A stretch of DNA of 64,000 nucleotides from an uncultured Flavobacteriaceae bacterium. GTDB lineage: Bacteria > Bacteroidota > Bacteroidia > Flavobacteriales > Flavobacteriaceae. Below the pieces are notes generated by a model. It was not told where the DNA came from. It worked only from the letters and a program-made list of their open reading frames with translations, and searched no databases. Of the stretch, positions 1 to 8,930 are shown piece after piece. The DNA lies in contig CANMLX010000001.1 in NCBI GenBank assembly GCA_947498845.1, forward strand, positions 290,746-354,745, written 5' to 3'. A program made the position numbers and the translations under genes. Each line of letters begins with the position of its first letter. Position 1 is the stretch's first letter.

Positions 1-1
1 T

Positions 2-415
2 GCTTTAGATAAACCCTTGATTTCTGTACCCACTCTAGAAGCTTTAGCGCATCAGGTAACTTGTAAAAATGGTGTAATTGTTGTGATGTTGGATGCCAGA
101 CGCATGGAAGTGTATTCGACTATTTTTGATGCAAATTATGGGCAGGTAAGAGACACTCAAGCCCAGATTTTAAACGAAACATCCTTTGCGTATTATTTAG
201 AAAAAGGCAAGGTCTATTTTGTAGGTAATGGTGTAGATAAAACAAAAGAAATTATTAAGCATCCTAATGCTGTTTTTGTAGAAGGAAAATTACCATCTGC
301 TAATGAAATGGCTGGATTAGCCCATAAGAAATATACCATAAACGATACCGAAGATGTCGCTTATTTTGAGCCTTATTATTTAAAAGATTTTGTAGCTCTA
401 AAATCTAAAAAATAA
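2..415 (+). CDS. tsaB: TsaB, tRNA t6A biosynthesis protein (3' part; start lies before the window)
   Basis: This is the C-terminal part of TsaB, the inactive Kae1-like partner of TsaD that helps make N6-threonylcarbamoyladenosine at position 37 of ANN-decoding tRNAs in the cytoplasm. The reading frame is open from the first bases of the window, where residues read ALDKPLISVPTLEAL, so the gene begins upstream; the first in-window TTG is not the true start. Family marks are VPTLEALA, the MLDARRMEVYS segment and the C-terminal EPYYLKDF. About 137 residues are visible of a usual length near 220. A strong hairpin directly overlaps the stop codon. Confidence 0.9.
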   Translation, partial: ALDKPLISVPTLEALAHQVTCKNGVIVVMLDARRMEVYSTIFDANYGQVRDTQAQILNETSFAYYLEKGKVYFVGNGVDKTKEIIKHPNAVFVEGKLPSANEMAGLAHKKYTINDTEDVAYFEPYYLKDFVALKSKK

Positions 416-460
416 CATTGTTTTTTAATACCCTTTCTTGAGGGTAGAAAACAATGTTAT
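412..460 (+). terminator. Two-part hairpin terminator after tsaB
   Basis: A 13-bp perfect outer stem (412-424 with 448-460) encloses a 6-bp inner stem TACCCT/AGGGTA (429-434 with 441-446). It begins at the tsaB stop codon. There is no long T-run after the stem on the plus strand, so efficiency is uncertain, but position and stability fit a transcription terminator. Confidence 0.6.
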
Positions 461-519
461 GTAGCTATATTAAACTCATAAAAAATATATTCTTACTTTT
501 AGGTAGCAAAATAAACACA

Positions 520-561
520 AATAAAATTAGTTTAGTTAGTACTAACTAAACTAATTTTATT
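520..561. promoter_or_regulatory. 42-bp perfect palindrome ending at the protease start codon
   Basis: Two 21-nt arms (520-540 and 541-561) are exact reverse complements with no spacer, and the ATG of the metalloprotease follows at 562. The centre reads AGTTAGTACTAACT. In RNA the last 21 nt of the leader would be fully paired, so it could control translation; as DNA it could be an operator for a dimeric regulator. No other regulatory signal is visible between the tsaB hairpin and this site. Confidence 0.75.
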
Positions 562-1806
562 ATGAAAAAAAACTTAAAAACTACGGTATTAAACATTTTG
601 TCAATAGCACTGTTAAGTGTTTTTATGTCTTGTGAAACAAATAATTTAGATGTTTTGGAACAAGAAAATACACCCACAGAAATTTTAAATGACAATTATT
701 TCGTTGAACAAGCTTACCCTGGTATATCTGGTGATATTGTGGATTTTACATTAGGTAGCGATATTATTAAAGCCGAAGATATAGAAGGCAAATATATAGT
801 GGAGGGCGACATGGTTTTTAGTAAAGATCAAGTTTCTAGTGAAGGACTTACGCAGAGTACTGCACGTACCAAAAACAGATGGCCAAATAATATAGTCTAT
901 TACCGGGTAGATCCTGCTTTACCTAATAAAGCTCGAGTTTACAATGCGATAAACCATTGGGAAGCTAACACAAATGTGGCATTTGTTGTAAGAACTAACC
1001 AAAGTGCTTATGTTAATTTTGTGAAAGGAAGTGGATGTTCTTCATTTGTAGGACGAACAGGGAGGCAACAAAATATAACCTTGGCAGATGGATGCTCTAC
1101 AGGAAGTACAATTCATGAAATTGGTCATGCAGTTGGGTTATGGCATGAACAAAGTAGAAAAGACAGGAATAATTATGTTACTATTTTATTTAATAACATT
1201 AAGGACGGTAAAGACCACAATTTTAGAACTTATGTTGAAAGAGGTAGAGATGGTAATGAATTTTCTAATGGTTTGGATTTTAATAGTATAATGATGTATT
1301 CGTCGCGTGCTTTTTCAAAGAATGGACAACCTACAATTACCAAAAAAGATGGTAGTACCTATTCAACACAACGCAATGGACTTTCTGCGGCAGATAAAAG
1401 TGGGTTAAATAAAATATATAGACAGAATAGAAAAATTATTTCGATTAAAGGAAATAACAATAGATATATTAGTAGTGAAAATGGTAAAAAGTCAATTACA
1501 ATTAATCGAACAAGTGTTGGTTCTTGGGAAAGATTTAAGCTTGTAGATCTTGGTAATGGAAAAGTAGCTTTTAAAGGAAATAACAATAAATATTTAAGTT
1601 CTGAGAATGGAACTAAACCTATGAATTGTAATCGTTCGAGAATAGGAAGTTTAGAACAATTTACACTTGAAAGAAGTGGAAATAAATATAAGATAAAAGG
1701 AAATAATAATAGATATGTGAGTTCTAATAATGGTGATTCCAGAGGGGTGACATGTGATAGAATAAATGTTTTTGCCTGGGAGTTATTTGAAATTTCAGGA
1801 CTATAA
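562..1806 (+). CDS. Astacin-like (M12A) zinc metalloprotease lipoprotein with C-terminal fascin-like repeats
   Basis: A predicted secreted lipoprotein protease of 414 residues. The N-terminus is a signal peptide ending in a lipobox (VFMSC, Cys about residue 24). The catalytic region carries the astacin zinc signature HEIGHAVGLWHE (His185, Glu186) and a Met-turn segment SIMMYSS downstream. The C-terminal 130 residues hold three similar blocks that start KGNNNRY(I/L/V)SS.NG, each about 45 residues, which resemble fascin/actin-crosslinking beta-trefoil repeats and probably bind a carbohydrate or surface ligand (inference). The gene stands alone between two hairpins. Its start codon directly follows a 42-bp perfect palindrome, so there is no room for an unpaired ribosome site. 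Confidence 0.88.
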   Translation: MKKNLKTTVLNILSIALLSVFMSCETNNLDVLEQENTPTEILNDNYFVEQAYPGISGDIVDFTLGSDIIKAEDIEGKYIVEGDMVFSKDQVSSEGLTQSTARTKNRWPNNIVYYRVDPALPNKARVYNAINHWEANTNVAFVVRTNQSAYVNFVKGSGCSSFVGRTGRQQNITLADGCSTGSTIHEIGHAVGLWHEQSRKDRNNYVTILFNNIKDGKDHNFRTYVERGRDGNEFSNGLDFNSIMMYSSRAFSKNGQPTITKKDGSTYSTQRNGLSAADKSGLNKIYRQNRKIISIKGNNNRYISSENGKKSITINRTSVGSWERFKLVDLGNGKVAFKGNNNKYLSSENGTKPMNCNRSRIGSLEQFTLERSGNKYKIKGNNNRYVSSNNGDSRGVTCDRINVFAWELFEISGL

Positions 1807-1830
1807 ACTATTCTATTAATTATATAATAA

Positions 1831-1862
1831 AGGCCTGTCTGGTTTTAAAACCAGACAGGCCT
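1831..1862. terminator. Bidirectional terminator, 32-bp perfect palindrome
   Basis: Arms of 16 nt (1831-1846 and 1847-1862) are perfect reverse complements with TTTT/AAAA at the centre. It lies between the convergent protease and mscS genes and can serve both strands. Confidence 0.75.
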
Positions 1863-1888
1863 AATGTTGTTTATTGTTCAAAAAGCAA

Positions 1889-2728
1889 TTAGCCTTCTTT
1901 ATGTATCTCAACACTGTGTGGGTATGGTATTTCTATACCAGCAGCATCAAGTGCTAATTTACATTGTTCTACAGTTCCAAAGTATACATCCCAGTAATCG
2001 GCTACTGTTGCGTAAGGACGTACAGCAAAGTTTACCGAGCTATCTGCTAGTTCAGATACATTTACAGATGGGGCAGGATCTTTTAGTACCTTAGGGTTAT
2101 CTGTTAAAACCTTAAGTAAAACGGCTTTAGTTTGTTTAATATCTGCATCGTAACTAACGCCTATAGTTAAATCTACACGTAATTTACCTTCGGTAGAATA
2201 ATTGGTGATATTTCCGTTAGATAGCGTAGCGTTAGGGATAATAATTTCTTTATTGGTTGGAGATACGATTTTAGTTGTAAAGATTTCTATTTCTTTAACA
2301 ACGCCAAGTTCTCCTTGCGCTTCAATTAAGTCACCAATTTTTATGGGCTTAAAAATCATAAGTAATACGCCTCCAGCAAAATTAGCTAAAGAGCCTTGTA
2401 AAGCCATACCAACAGCTAAACCAGCAGCGGCTAAAATAGCAGCAAATGAGGTTGTTTCAATACCAAGTGTACCTAAAATTGAAACAATTAAAAGTATTTT
2501 TAAAGTCCATTTTATAAGGTTTAGCAAAAACTTTTTAAGGCTAACATCATAGTTGGATTTATCCATAACCTTACTTGCAGCCTTATTAATCATTTTAATT
2601 ACCCATGAACCAATAATCCAAATGGCAATAGCAGTTAAAACTTTAGGACCGTGCTCTTTTGCAAAATCTATTGCATAAGCAGCATAGTCTGTTCCTTTTT
2701 CAATTAAATCGTCTTCTTGGAAATACAT
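1889..2728 (-). CDS. mscS: Small-conductance mechanosensitive channel (MscS family)
   Basis: An inner-membrane channel of 279 residues that opens under membrane tension and releases solutes in hypo-osmotic shock. Three hydrophobic segments occur in the first 130 residues; the pore-lining third helix is visible as the Ala/Gly-rich run AAILAAAGLAVGMALQGSLA. The MscS beta domain follows (FKPIKIGDLIEAQGELGVV...IIIPNATLSNGNITNYS), then the cytoplasmic alpha/beta domain. Length and order match E. coli MscS (286 residues). The gene is monocistronic, convergent with the protease. Confidence 0.95.
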   Translation of the reverse strand: MYFQEDDLIEKGTDYAAYAIDFAKEHGPKVLTAIAIWIIGSWVIKMINKAASKVMDKSNYDVSLKKFLLNLIKWTLKILLIVSILGTLGIETTSFAAILAAAGLAVGMALQGSLANFAGGVLLMIFKPIKIGDLIEAQGELGVVKEIEIFTTKIVSPTNKEIIIPNATLSNGNITNYSTEGKLRVDLTIGVSYDADIKQTKAVLLKVLTDNPKVLKDPAPSVNVSELADSSVNFAVRPYATVADYWDVYFGTVEQCKLALDAAGIEIPYPHSVEIHKEG

Positions 2729-2809
2729 AGTTTTTAGATGTGTTTATTTGTGTTATAAATATAAATTTCTTGTAAAAATGTTGCCATTATATAAAAAGTA
2801 TTAACACGC

Positions 2810-3163
2810 TTATAGAAAGCTAATAATCAATGCAATAATGGCAGGGATTGACTGTACATAAAACAGTTTAATTTTCTTTGTTGAATAAGACCCATATATG
2901 CCAGCTATAGTCACACAAATGAGAAAAAATAATGCTACTTTTTTATCATCAATTACTATAGAAAAAAGTAATCCAGCTGCTAAAAACCCATTGTATAGTC
3001 CTTGGTTAGCTGCCAGAATTTTAGTTTCCTCGGCAAATTGTTTAGATTTTAATCCAAAAGCTTTGATGCCTTTAGGTTTGGTCCATAAAAACATTTCCAG
3101 TATTAAAAAGTATAGATGTAAAAAGGCAACAAGCGCTATAAGGATATTTGCTATAAGTCTCAT
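2810..3163 (-). CDS. DUF1304 membrane protein
   Basis: A 117-residue protein with four predicted transmembrane helices and the DUF1304 pattern ([13 protein letters not shown] near the N-terminus, [10 protein letters not shown] in the middle, YGSYS later). The family has no settled function. Its ATG overlaps the stop of the upstream DUF255 gene by 4 nt (ATGA), so the two are translationally coupled and co-transcribed. Confidence 0.9.
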   Translation of the reverse strand: MRLIANILIALVAFLHLYFLILEMFLWTKPKGIKAFGLKSKQFAEETKILAANQGLYNGFLAAGLLFSIVIDDKKVALFFLICVTIAGIYGSYSTKKIKLFYVQSIPAIIALIISFL

Positions 3164-5265
3164 TTATTAATTAGTTTTATGGCGTCGTTAATATTTGATA
3201 CAGGAAGCTTACACGCTTTATTTACACATACATAAACTAAGGTTTCGTCTGGATTAAATCTGTTTTTCAATAAAGGCAGATTATTGTTTTCAATACTGCT
3301 ACCAGCAATAAGCTTATTGGGAATGTATATTTTATTAAGTTCTGAAATTTTTTGTTTTGCATCTGTGCCAACTATAGCGACTTCGTAATAAGGATTGGTA
3401 TAATTCAGCATTAAATCGAACCAATTAGAATAGCCTGAAGGATATTGAGTCATTTCAGGTTTTACATTGTTAAGCATAGCCATCGCAGTTTTAGCATAAC
3501 GCGTGTCATCAAAATAATGCGATAATTTAAATAAGCTTTTTGCTAATATGGAATTACTTCCAGGAATAACATTATCACGATATTCAATACTTCTTGTAAC
3601 CAGTGCACTATCTTCATTAGATGTGAAGAAAAAAAGTTGGCTATTATCATCAAAAAAATGGGCAAACGTATAGTTGGCTAAGTTGTGAGCTGTATTGAGC
3701 CATTTTGTGTCTAGAGAGACCTCATAAAGTGCTATAAAAGCATCTATAGTAGCCGCATAATCTTCAAGATAACCATTAATGCTACTTTTTCCGTTTTTGT
3801 AATTGTGGTTTAAGCCTCCATCTTTACGTAGTTGATGTTCTATTATAAAATTAGCATTTTTATTGGCTGCTTTAAGGTAGGTGTCATTGTTTAAAGCTTT
3901 ATAGGCATCTACATAACCTTTTAACATAAGCGCATTCCATGATGTTAATGTTTTGTCATCTAATCTTGGTTTTGCTCTCTCATCACGTGCTTTATTGAGT
4001 AATAACTTCCAATGTTGTTTTTTTTGGGTGAGTTGTTGTCTTGATATGTTGTACTTTTTAAGTGTTTTTTCATCATCATCTTTTCTAATGAGGACATAAT
4101 TCCCATGCTCCCAACTGCCATAAGTGTTTACGTTATAATATTCTGAAAATAAATCGTAATCATGTTCCAGAAGTAGTTTTAAATCTTTTTTGGTCCAAAC
4201 GTAATAGGCACCTTCTTCAAGTGCTCCCTCGGGAGTTTTACTATCTGCATCTAACGACGAATAAAACGAGCCGTTGGTATGGGTCATTTCCTTTTCAATA
4301 TAATCTAAGGTTTCTGTAATAACAGTTTTATATAATTGGTTTTTAGTTAGCAGGTAGGCATCTGCATATAAGCTTACCAATTGCCCATTATCGTAAAGCA
4401 TTTTTTCAAAATGGGGGACATGCCATTTGGCATCGGTAGAATATCTAGAAAACCCACCGCCTACATGATCGTAAACACCGCCATAAGCCATTTTAGTTAA
4501 TGTAAGGTTTACAAAATCCATCACCTTTTTATCGTTGTTTTGGTAGGCATACCGTAATAGAAAATGATAGTTATTGGGCATCATAAACTTAGGCGCCCTA
4601 TTCATGCCACCATGGGTGTTATCAAATTGTTTAGACCACTGTTTAACCGCAGATGCTATAAAAGACGTTTCAAAAACGGGGGCATCGCTGTTTATTTCAA
4701 CAATGTCTAATTGTTTAATGCCTTGTTCTAGTTTTTCGGCAAAAGCAATAAGCTCTTGTGGGGTTTCATTATACTTTTTAGATAGCTGTTCTAGAATATT
4801 AGTCCATTGGTCTTTTGGAAAGTAAGTGCCTCCCCAAACAGGTCTGCCATCTGGTAGTGCAATAACATTTAGTGGCCATCCTCCGCTGCCTGTCATTAAT
4901 TGCACAGCATTCATGTATACTTGGTCTACATCGGGGCGTTCTTCTCTGTCTACTTTAACATTAATAAAGTTTTTATTCATTACTTGAGCCACCAAACTGT
5001 CTTCAAAACTTTCATGTTCCATGACATGGCACCAGTGGCAGGCAGCATACCCCACACTAATAAGCATTAATTTATTTTTGGTTTTAGCTTTAGCCAGTGT
5101 TTTTTCGTTCCATGCATTCCAGTTTACAGGGTTATGGGCATGTTGTAATAAATAGGGACTGGTTTCTTTAATTAAAGCATTGGTGTATTGGTGTTTTGAG
5201 GCTTCAGGATTTTGCCCTTTACAACTAAATAAAATAACGAGTAAGACTAACGAGGGATACTTCAT
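3160..5265 (-). CDS. Thioredoxin-fold/DUF255 protein (YyaL/SPATA20 type), lipoprotein
   Basis: A 701-residue protein. The short N-terminus has a lipobox-like signal (VILFSC, Cys about residue 15), suggesting membrane anchoring. The N-terminal third is the DUF255 thioredoxin-like domain ([19 protein letters not shown], then CHWCHVM with the CxxC pair, then DREERPDVD). The remainder is an alpha/alpha-barrel resembling N-acylglucosamine 2-epimerases, with segments such as [20 protein letters not shown]. The exact activity of this family is not established. A TAnnTTTG box ends 4 nt before the start codon, so the mRNA may be leaderless. DUF1304 follows with a 4-nt overlap. Confidence 0.92.
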   Translation of the reverse strand: MKYPSLVLLVILFSCKGQNPEASKHQYTNALIKETSPYLLQHAHNPVNWNAWNEKTLAKAKTKNKLMLISVGYAACHWCHVMEHESFEDSLVAQVMNKNFINVKVDREERPDVDQVYMNAVQLMTGSGGWPLNVIALPDGRPVWGGTYFPKDQWTNILEQLSKKYNETPQELIAFAEKLEQGIKQLDIVEINSDAPVFETSFIASAVKQWSKQFDNTHGGMNRAPKFMMPNNYHFLLRYAYQNNDKKVMDFVNLTLTKMAYGGVYDHVGGGFSRYSTDAKWHVPHFEKMLYDNGQLVSLYADAYLLTKNQLYKTVITETLDYIEKEMTHTNGSFYSSLDADSKTPEGALEEGAYYVWTKKDLKLLLEHDYDLFSEYYNVNTYGSWEHGNYVLIRKDDDEKTLKKYNISRQQLTQKKQHWKLLLNKARDERAKPRLDDKTLTSWNALMLKGYVDAYKALNNDTYLKAANKNANFIIEHQLRKDGGLNHNYKNGKSSINGYLEDYAATIDAFIALYEVSLDTKWLNTAHNLANYTFAHFFDDNSQLFFFTSNEDSALVTRSIEYRDNVIPGSNSILAKSLFKLSHYFDDTRYAKTAMAMLNNVKPEMTQYPSGYSNWFDLMLNYTNPYYEVAIVGTDAKQKISELNKIYIPNKLIAGSSIENNNLPLLKNRFNPDETLVYVCVNKACKLPVSNINDAIKLINK

Positions 5266-5269
5266 GTAC

Positions 5270-5277
5270 CAAAGTTA
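5270..5277 (-). promoter_or_regulatory. -7 box upstream of the DUF255 gene
   Basis: On the minus strand this reads TAACTTTG, a match to the Bacteroidota TAnnTTTG element. It ends only 4 nt before the ATG, implying a leaderless or almost leaderless transcript. No good -33 TTTG is seen. Confidence 0.45.
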
Positions 5278-5283
5278 ATTAAA

Positions 5284-5350
5284 AAGTTTAGAAGTTTAGA
5301 AGTTTAGGGGTATAGAGGTTAAGAGGTTTGGCGGGTAAAGTTTGGAGGTG
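5284..5350. repeat. Degenerate AGTTTAGA-type simple repeat
   Basis: AGTTTAGA is repeated and decays into GGTTAAGAGGTTTGG-like sequence. A similar stretch lies at 14329-14368, again next to a GTAGGCA array, so the two simple repeats travel together. Confidence 0.7.
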
Positions 5351-5368
5351 TTGGTGTTTTTGTAGTTT

Positions 5369-5431
<63 letters not shown>

Positions 5432-5450
<19 letters not shown>

Positions 5451-5668
5451 TTGTTCAAACTATTTCAAATAGAAGAGAGGTAACTGGGGAATCAATAGAG
5501 AAAAAAAATGATTTTGCTCGCGATGCCAAGAAATATATAATAGATTTTAGAGAGGGAACTTTTGAAGAAAACCCTTTGTATATTATATGGAAAAAAGAGC
5601 ATTATGAGATAAAAGCTTTTCTCAGACACAAACAAAATATTAGTGAAATAACGTTTAGTTTAAAGTAA
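5432..5668 (+). pseudogene. Possible 3' gene remnant fused to the heptamer array
   Basis: An open frame without ATG runs from inside the heptamer array to a TAA at 5666-5668. From about 5450 it reads like protein, with segments such as KNDFARDAKKYIIDFREG and NPLYIIWKKEHYEIKAF. I do not recognise the family. The upstream part of any former gene is missing and replaced by AGTAGGC repeats. It could also be chance coding-like sequence. Confidence 0.35.
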
Positions 5669-5685
5669 GATAATAGATTATAAAA

Positions 5686-5707
5686 AAAGCGCTCTTTTGA
5701 GCGCTTT
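5686..5707 (-). terminator. Terminator of the dodecin gene
   Basis: AAAGCGCTC (5686-5694) pairs with GAGCGCTTT (5699-5707) around a TTTT loop; on the minus strand a T-run follows. It lies just after the dodecin stop codon. Confidence 0.75.
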
Positions 5708-5728
5708 AAATTTTTTTAAGATGAAAAC

Positions 5729-5929
5729 TTATTTTACTTCAAATGTAATTTTTAAGTTAACTCTAAACTCAGTTACCTCACCGTCATTTACAATAGCACT
5801 TTGATCTTGAACGTATACTGAACGTATGTTTTTAACGCTTTTAGACGCGCCTTTTACTGCTTTTTTTGTTGCGTCTTCCCAGCTTTTTTCTGAGTTTGAT
5901 AAAATTTCGATAACTTTTAATACTGCCAT
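5729..5929 (-). CDS. Dodecin family flavin-binding protein
   Basis: A 66-residue protein of the dodecin family, which forms hollow dodecamers that store or buffer flavins such as riboflavin or FMN in the cytoplasm. The full length fits: KVIEILSNSEKSWEDAT, then VYVQDQSA and the C-terminal FRVNLKITFEVK. The usual flavin-stacking Trp is visible in KSWEDA. Monocistronic, with a terminator hairpin directly downstream. Confidence 0.93.
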   Translation of the reverse strand: MAVLKVIEILSNSEKSWEDATKKAVKGASKSVKNIRSVYVQDQSAIVNDGEVTEFRVNLKITFEVK

Positions 5930-5957
5930 GGCTAATTTAGTTTAATGGTTAATAATT

Positions 5958-6120
5958 TATAGCTAAATCAATATAAAAATAACAGTAATCTTTAGCATAA
6001 AAAGCAAAATATTTTCGTTAAATATACGCGCTATAGCTATGCTATACCTGTGTTTTTCGCCTTAATCTTTAACTTTTTATTTCTAAATTTTAGATGCCAT
6101 TTTATATCAATTTAGCTATA
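5958..6120. repeat. 163-bp palindromic element, copy 1
   Basis: Imperfect palindrome of 163 bp with termini TATAGCTAAAT / ATTTAGCTATA and a centre CGCTATAGCTATGC (about 6029-6042). The arms match each other in TATAGCTAAATnnATATAAAA and further inward, but not the arms of most other copies. No gene is seen within. Confidence 0.75.
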
Positions 6121-6188
6121 CCTCTCGCTTAAAGGTAGGTATTTTTTAAGACACCATAAAATATGGAAAGTCACGTTTAGTAGACTTT

Positions 6189-6529
6189 ATACCAATTCTT
6201 AAACCCGCTTTATGCAATAGAAGGTTGTCATGAAGCTTGTAGATGCAAAAAATACTAGTGTTTTCTTAATTTCACCATAGTCCCGCATATGCGGGAGTGA
6301 AATTGAAAAACGCAGCGAAGCGGTAGTATTTACAGTAGCTACAAGATGTAATAAATTTTTTATTGCATAAAGCGGGTTAAATGAATATACTGTAAAGAAA
6401 AATGATGGATTTTGGAATTATACAAGGCAGAAAAAATAAGCATAGCCGTAGTTACGGTTCTTTTTTATGTTGAAGATAGCATTTCAAAAGACACTTTTTA
6501 ACTCAGTAAATTCATTTGAGAATTGGTAT
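6189..6529. repeat. 163-bp palindromic element, copy 2, interrupted by a MITE-like insert
   Basis: Left end ATACCAATTCTTAAA (6189-6203) and right part 6382-6529 ending AATTGGTAT. Between them lies the 6204-6376 insert plus the second TTAAA. Removing 6204-6381 leaves 163 bp that match copy 7 (36951-37113) nearly base for base. The core GCATAGCCGTAGTTACGG is at 6440-6457. Together with copy 1 and the simple repeats this accounts for most of the 912-bp gene-free interval before the nfu gene. Confidence 0.8.
6204..6376. mobile_element. 173-bp MITE-like palindromic insertion with TTAAA target duplication
   Basis: Perfect 16-bp terminal inverted repeats CCCGCTTTATGCAATA (6204-6219) and its reverse complement (6361-6376). 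Flanks are identical 5-bp TTAAA copies (6199-6203 and 6377-6381). The interior is itself an imperfect palindrome centred on CCCGCATATGCGGG (6282-6295), which echoes the CCCGC ends. No coding capacity; it would need a transposase in trans. Confidence 0.8.
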
Positions 6530-6572
6530 TAGTTAAAAATTTAAAAGGTATGCAATATAGTACAATGACCAA

Positions 6573-6733
6573 TTACTGGTGTGGCTGAGAACTGATAACT
6601 GATGACTGACCTTATTATCATATAAAAAAAATATATCAACACATTACCCCATAAACGAATTAACAAATCAACGCATCAACACATTAGCACATTACCCCAT
6701 AAACGAATTAACAAATCAACGCATTAATTACGT
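6573..6733. repeat. Low-complexity repeats including a duplicated 37-mer
   Basis: A 37-bp unit starting CACATTACCCCATAAACGAA occurs at 6640-6676 and identically at 6688-6724 (period 48). It follows an ACTGATAACTGATGACTGA stretch. No gene is seen. Confidence 0.75.
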
Positions 6734-6841
6734 TACACATTAACTATCATGCATAGGTAAGAGATATTTTGTTTCTAAAGCGTAGCGCTCTTGTTTCCAA
6801 CTACTGGCTCTGGTATTTTATGCTTAAGTACAATTAGTTAG

Positions 6842-7747
6842 CTACCCATTAATAGCTTCAACAGTTTCTACTTTTCCAGGAAGCATTTGCTTTAACATAT
6901 TTTCGATACCATTTTTTAAAGTAAATGTAGATGATGGACATCCACTGCATGCCCCTTGAAGCAATACGCTTACGTTTTTTACGTCGGCATCATACCCAAT
7001 AAATTGAATGTTACCTCCATCGCTCGCTACTGCAGGCTTTATATATTCTTCCAGAATATTGATGATTTCTTTTGAGGTATCATCTAAAGCATCGAATTTA
7101 GCATCTAACTGCGATGCTGTTTTTTGTAATGTTTCTGTAGCATCAGGAAGAACAACATCTTTGCCTTGTTCAATAAAATTCTTTATAAATTCTCGAATTT
7201 CTAGGGTTACATCCTCCCATTCTGCCATATCATATTTAGTAATAGACACATAGTTTTCTTCAATAAAAACACTTTTAACAAAAGGGAAATGAAATAACTC
7301 GCTCGCTAAAGGCGATAGTTTAGCCTCATCTATAGAAGTAAACTCAAATAAAGCTGTAACAATTTTTTTGTTGGCTACAAACTTCATCACCCCAGGATTT
7401 GGGGTGCTTTCGGCATAAACTGTAATGGCTGTTTTCTTTTGGGGTGTTTCTTCTTCGTTAATTATTACACCACCATTATTTAAATAGGCTTCAATTTGTG
7501 TGGCTACTTCATCTTGAACATCTTGCCATTGTACTATATCGTAACGCTCTACAGCTATAAAATTTCCTGAAATGTAAACTTTTTTTGTAAAAGGTAAATA
7601 AAATAATTCTCGAGCTAAAGGTGACGATTTAGCTTCGTCTATATTGTTATATTCAAAACTTTGATGGTTTGTTATGAATTTATTCAATTCAAATTTTACT
7701 ATGGCTTTGTTGGTTGTGTTCTGTATAGAGACCTTAAAATCACTCAT
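6842..7747 (-). CDS. NifU/Nfu-type Fe-S cluster carrier with two Nfu N-terminal domains
   Basis: A 301-residue Fe-S scaffold or carrier. Two Nfu N-terminal domains lie in tandem (about residues 5-90 and 107-190); both contain the LSPLA or SSPLA ..ELF..PF.K.V.I pattern, and the second starts STPNPGVMKF. The C-terminal NifU domain (about 222-295) carries the cluster-binding motif CSGCPSS. It should deliver 4Fe-4S clusters to apo-proteins in the cytoplasm. The duplication makes it about 100 residues longer than the classic Nfu of Gram-positive bacteria, but such forms are common in Bacteroidota. It is transcribed alone. Confidence 0.9.
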   Translation of the reverse strand: MSDFKVSIQNTTNKAIVKFELNKFITNHQSFEYNNIDEAKSSPLARELFYLPFTKKVYISGNFIAVERYDIVQWQDVQDEVATQIEAYLNNGGVIINEEETPQKKTAITVYAESTPNPGVMKFVANKKIVTALFEFTSIDEAKLSPLASELFHFPFVKSVFIEENYVSITKYDMAEWEDVTLEIREFIKNFIEQGKDVVLPDATETLQKTASQLDAKFDALDDTSKEIINILEEYIKPAVASDGGNIQFIGYDADVKNVSVLLQGACSGCPSSTFTLKNGIENMLKQMLPGKVETVEAING

Positions 7748-7922
7748 TTTAGCTATTTTTTTGTAAAAATACTAAAAGAAAAGATAGATATGTATATATT
7801 TGGAAATAGTAAACCGTTTTTTACTAACTATTTAAACAAAATAAATGACGTGTTTATGATGCTTAAATTTGGATGTTGAGATATAAACGTTTACGGTTCC
7901 AAATTGTTTTGATATTACGTCT

Positions 7923-8930
7923 ATGAAAATTAAACTTATCATTATTACCGCTGTATTAGGAGTTATTTTAGTGCCTAATATATATTCTCAAGAGGGGCTT
8001 CCTATTTACACCGATTATTTAACAGATAATTACTATTTAATTCATCCTTCTATGGCTGGTGTTGCTAATTGTTCTAAAGCTAGAATAACAGGACGACAAC
8101 AATGGTTTGGTCATGAAGATGCGCCTAAGCTTTTAACAGCTAATGTTAGCGGGCGTATTGGAGATTCGCCATCGGCTATAGGTGGTATTGTGTATGCCGA
8201 TAAAAATGGATACCATTCCCAAAAAGGTGCTTATGCTACTTATGCACACCATTTAATGTTTTCCAGAAGTGAACTAGATTTAAACATGCTTTCTTTTGGT
8301 ATTAGTGCAGGGATTATTCAATATCAGTTAGATGAAACTACATTTCCCTTGGATGGTTTTGATCCTTTAATACAAGGTACCGTTCAAAGCGCGACCAATT
8401 TTAATATGGATTTTGGACTTTCTTATCATTACTTAGATTATTACGTACATGGTACAGTAAAAAATGTACTTAAAAACTCTGGACTAAATAATGACTTACA
8501 AATTACAAGTAATTTAAGACGTTATTTACTTTCGGCGGGAGCAGTATTAAGTAAATTTGGTAGTGAGTGGAGTTATGAGCCATCTGTGATGTTTCAATAT
8601 AAAGATGGCACTCAAGAAGCAGCAGTAGACGTTAACGCAAAGGTTTATAAAACTATGGAGTTTGGTAAAGTATGGGGTGGTTTGTCTTACAGACAAAGTT
8701 TGGATGGTGCAGAATTTTTAACAAGTTCAGGTAATATTAGTAGCCAGAAATTATCGCAAATAACACCAATATTAGGTGTTAATTACAATCAATATGTATT
8801 TGCGTATAATTATACTTATCAAACTAATGAGATTGTATTTGCCAATGGTGGTTTTCATCAAATTACTTTAGGGTATAATTTTAATTGTAGAAGAGAACGT
8901 TACCATTGTAATTGTCCTGCGGTAAATTAA
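7923..8930 (+). CDS. PorP/SprF family type IX secretion outer-membrane protein
   Basis: A 335-residue PorP/SprF-like outer-membrane beta-barrel. A cleavable signal peptide ends near SQEG. The family N-terminal block follows: PIYTDYLTDNYYLIHPSMAG, with a RQQWFG motif typical of PorP/SprF. SprF-type proteins work with the T9SS in gliding or in secretion of SprB-like adhesins, and genomes hold many paralogues usually beside a large adhesin gene. No such adhesin is adjacent here, so it is an orphan copy. A clear terminator hairpin follows. Confidence 0.88.
   Translation: MKIKLIIITAVLGVILVPNIYSQEGLPIYTDYLTDNYYLIHPSMAGVANCSKARITGRQQWFGHEDAPKLLTANVSGRIGDSPSAIGGIVYADKNGYHSQKGAYATYAHHLMFSRSELDLNMLSFGISAGIIQYQLDETTFPLDGFDPLIQGTVQSATNFNMDFGLSYHYLDYYVHGTVKNVLKNSGLNNDLQITSNLRRYLLSAGAVLSKFGSEWSYEPSVMFQYKDGTQEAAVDVNAKVYKTMEFGKVWGGLSYRQSLDGAEFLTSSGNISSQKLSQITPILGVNYNQYVFAYNYTYQTNEIVFANGGFHQITLGYNFNCRRERYHCNCPAVN

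Noticed and set aside
7661..7879. 72-codon plus-strand frame MMVCYEFIQFKFYYG
   Set aside because: It is largely antisense to the nfu gene start, has no family pattern and no ribosome or promoter context.
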